Shown in pieces: positions 61,931 through 64,000 of a DNA stretch of 64,000 nucleotides. Each line of letters opens with the position of its first letter. The first letter of the stretch is position 1. Origin of the DNA: Petrolisthes cinctipes (Eukaryota > Arthropoda > Malacostraca > Decapoda > Porcellanidae); NCBI GenBank assembly GCA_033782935.1, contig JAWQEG010000710.1, positions 3,100,001 to 3,164,000 of the forward strand, in the 5' to 3' direction. The notes beneath the pieces are model-generated. The model was not told the DNA's origin. It ran no database searches and was given only the letters and a program-made list of their open reading frames with translations. The position numbers were made by a program, and so were the translations under genes.

Positions 61931-64000
61931 GGCATGTACAGATCGCTTCTGGGACCTCAAAATATCGAATTTTCGGGTGTTTTGAGCCTGAATTTGAGAT
62001 ATATACGAGAATAGAAGATGCATACACATATTGACTTTGAGCACCAAAAATATCGATTTTCAGCATGTTTTGGGCCTGAATTTTGAAAATACTCTAACAC
62101 GGAGTAGGCATGTACAGATCGCTTCTTGGACCCCAAAATATCGAATTTTCGGGTGTTTAGGGCCAGAATTTGAGATATAAACGGGTACAGAAGATGCATG
62201 CACATATCGACTTTTGGGCACCTAAAAGATCGATTTTCAGTATGTTTTTGGCCTGTATTTTGAATATACTCTAACACGGAATAGGCATGTACAGATCGCT
62301 TCTGGGACCCCTAAATATCGAATTTTCAGGTGTTTTGGGACTGAATTTGTGATATCGACCTTTTGGCACCTAAAAGATCGATTTTTAGCATGTTTTTAGC
62401 CTATATTTTGAAAATATTCTAGCACTGAGTAGGCATGTACAGATTGCTTCTGGGACCCCAAAATATTGAGTTTTCGGGTGTTTTGAGCCTGAATTTGAGA
62501 TATAAACGAGTACAGAAGATGCATGCACATATCGACTTTTGGGCACCTAAAAAATCGATTTTGAGCATGTTTTGAGCCTATATTTTGAAAACAATCTAGC
62601 ACTGAGTAGGCATGTACAGATCGCTTCTGGGACCCCAAAATATCGAATTTTCGGGTGTTTTGAGCCTGAATTTGAGATATAAACGAGTATAGAAGATGCA
62701 TACACATATCGACTTTTGGGCACCAAAAATATCGATTTTCAGCATGATTTGGGCCTGAATTTTGAAAATACTCTACCACGGAGTAGGCATGTACAGATCG
62801 CTTCTGGGACCCCGAAATATCGAGTTTTCGGGTGTTTTGGGCCAGAATTTGAGATATAAACGGGTGCAGAAGATGCATGCACATATCGACTTTTAAGCAC
62901 CTAAAAGATCGATTTTCAGTATGTTTTTGGCCTGTATTTTTAAAATACTCTAACACGGAGTAGGCATGTACAGATCGCTTCTGGGACCCCTAAATATCGA
63001 AGTTTCGGGTATTTTGAGCTTGAATTTGAGATATAAACGAGTACAGAAGATGCATGCACATATAGACTTTAGGGCCCCTAAAATATCAATTTTGAGCATG
63101 TTTTGAGCCTATATTTTGAATACATTCTAACACGGAGTAGGCATGTACAGATCACTTCTGGGACCCCAAAATATTGAATTTTCGGGTGTTTTGAGGCAGA
63201 ATATGAGATATAAACGGGTACAGAAGATACATGCAAATATTGACTTTGGGCATCTAAAATATCGATTTTCAGCATGTTTTGGCCCTGTATTTTGAAAATA
63301 CTCTAACACGGTGTAGGCATGTGCAGATTGCTTCTGGGACCCCAAAATATCGAATTTGTGAGTGTTTTGAGCCTGAATTTGAGATATAAACGGGTACTGA
63401 AGATGAATGCACATTTCGACTTTTGGGCACCTAAAACATCGATTTTGAGCATGTTTTGGGCCTGTATTTTGAAAATACTCTAACACGGAGTAGGCATGTA
63501 CAGATCGCTTCTGGGACCCCAAAATATCGAGTTTTCGGGTGTTTTGGGCCTGAATTTGAGATATCGCCTTTACGCACCTAAAATATCGATTTTTAGCATG
63601 TTTTTTGTGCCTATATTTTGAAAATATTCTAGTACTGAGTATACATGTACAGATCGCTTCTGGGACACCTAAATATCGAATTTTCGGGTGTTTTGGGAAT
63701 GAATTTGAGATATCGACTTTTTGGCACGTAAAAGATCGATTTTTAGCATGTTTTGAGCCTATATTTTGAAAATATTCTAACCTTGAGTAGGCATGTACAG
63801 ATTGCTTCTGGGACCCCAAAATATTAAATTTTCGGGTGTTTTGAGCCTGAATTTGAGATATAAACGGGTTCAGAAGATACATGCACAATTTGACTTTGAG
63901 CATTTAAAATATCGATTTTCAGCATATTTTGGGCCTGTATTTTGAAAATACTTTAACACGGAGTAGGCATGTACAGATCGCTTCTGTGACCCCAAAATAT
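61931..64000. repeat. 15-monomer HOR, copy 3, cut by the window edge
   Basis: Thirteen monomers are visible (61931, 62107, 62284, 62432, 62609, 62786, 62963, 63140, 63316, 63493, 63642, 63790, 63966), the last one truncated at 64000. They repeat copy 2 at offset 2,536 bp with very few changes, for example GGGCCCCTAAAATATC near 63073 against GGGCACCTAAAATATC, and GGGTTCAGAAG near 63866. The array evidently continues beyond the window. Confidence 0.9.

Larger units (their letters stand above)
1..64000. repeat. Uninterrupted satellite array of about 382 head-to-tail monomers
   Basis: The anchor GGCATGTACAG, or a one- or two-base variant, recurs every 176-178 or 145-149 bp from about position 25 to 63966. 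The orientation is the same throughout, with no interruption and no inverted monomer. One typical long monomer counts to about 41% GC. The best conserved parts are the anchor, TCGCTTCTGGGACCCC, ATCGAATTTTCGGGTG and the ClaI-like ATCGAT. All reading frames longer than about 60 codons are explained by this periodicity, so no gene is called. Tandem arrays with monomers of this size and nested higher-order repeats are typical of plant and animal centromeric or pericentromeric satellites. That placement is an inference. The family is not one I recognise. Confidence 0.98.

Noticed and set aside
1..64000. Many open reading frames of 60-268 codons, chiefly on the minus strand, as protein-coding genes
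   Set aside because: They repeat every 59 codons, shift frame at every 148-, 176- or 178-bp monomer, overlap in other frames, and have no promoter, start context or domain. They are by-products of the satellite period.
1..64000. CRISPR array
   Set aside because: Repeats are directly adjacent and 145-178 bp long, with no unique spacers and no cas genes.
1..64000. LTR or other transposon remnants, such as centromeric retrotransposons
   Set aside because: The monomer phase is never interrupted by more than a few bases, and I saw no terminal repeats, primer-binding site, polypurine tract or reverse-transcriptase-like frame.
1..64000. Repeat-containing protein gene such as a PPR or other tandem-repeat family
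   Set aside because: The predicted 59-residue unit does not resemble a known protein repeat, and indels that are not multiples of three are frequent between copies.
1..64000. Named centromeric satellites such as human alpha satellite or Arabidopsis CEN180
   Set aside because: Monomer length is similar but the sequence as I recall those families does not match. No species assignment is justified.

Overview
The whole 64 kb window is one uninterrupted, head-to-tail satellite DNA array. I followed a single repeat phase, anchored on the motif GGCATGTACAG, from about position 25 to the right edge. It gives roughly 382 monomers in one orientation. I found no spacer, inversion, transposon, RNA gene or credible protein gene. 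Such an array points to eukaryotic constitutive heterochromatin, most plausibly a centromere or pericentromere. I do not recognise the satellite family and cannot name the organism. A flowering plant is possible but not shown.

Two monomer sizes alternate. Long monomers are 176-178 bp. Short monomers are 145-149 bp and equal a long monomer minus a 29-bp internal module, with ATAT at the end of both flanks. The monomers are built into several generations of higher-order repeat (HOR).

Layout: (1) 1-2497, old irregular monomers. (2) 2498-10418, two diverged copies of an old multi-kb HOR. (3) 10419-13719, transitional cassettes related to both neighbours. (4) 13720-16369, an 8-monomer HOR of 1,325 bp, present twice. 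(5) 16223-46844, the youngest and most uniform core: a 34-monomer unit P (5,752 bp) alternating with a 27-monomer unit Q (4,632 bp), as P1-Q1-P2-Q2-P3-Q3. This is a 61-monomer, 10,384-bp super-repeat. (6) 46845-48462, an exit zone that resembles the entry side. (7) 48463-56859, a 24-monomer HOR of 3,947 bp, then a 21-monomer deletion copy and a partial third copy. (8) 56860-64000, a 15-monomer HOR of 2,536 bp that is cut by the window edge.

The left and right flanks share cassettes with each other (10242-11390 with 51261-52409; 7091-7591 with 59071-59570), while the near-identical P/Q core lies between them. This nesting fits an older array that was split by a recent internal amplification. 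Hybrid monomers mark unequal exchanges that removed one, three and seven whole monomers. All coordinates come from reading the sequence by eye. HOR boundaries are good to about one monomer, because the starting phase of a tandem repeat is arbitrary.
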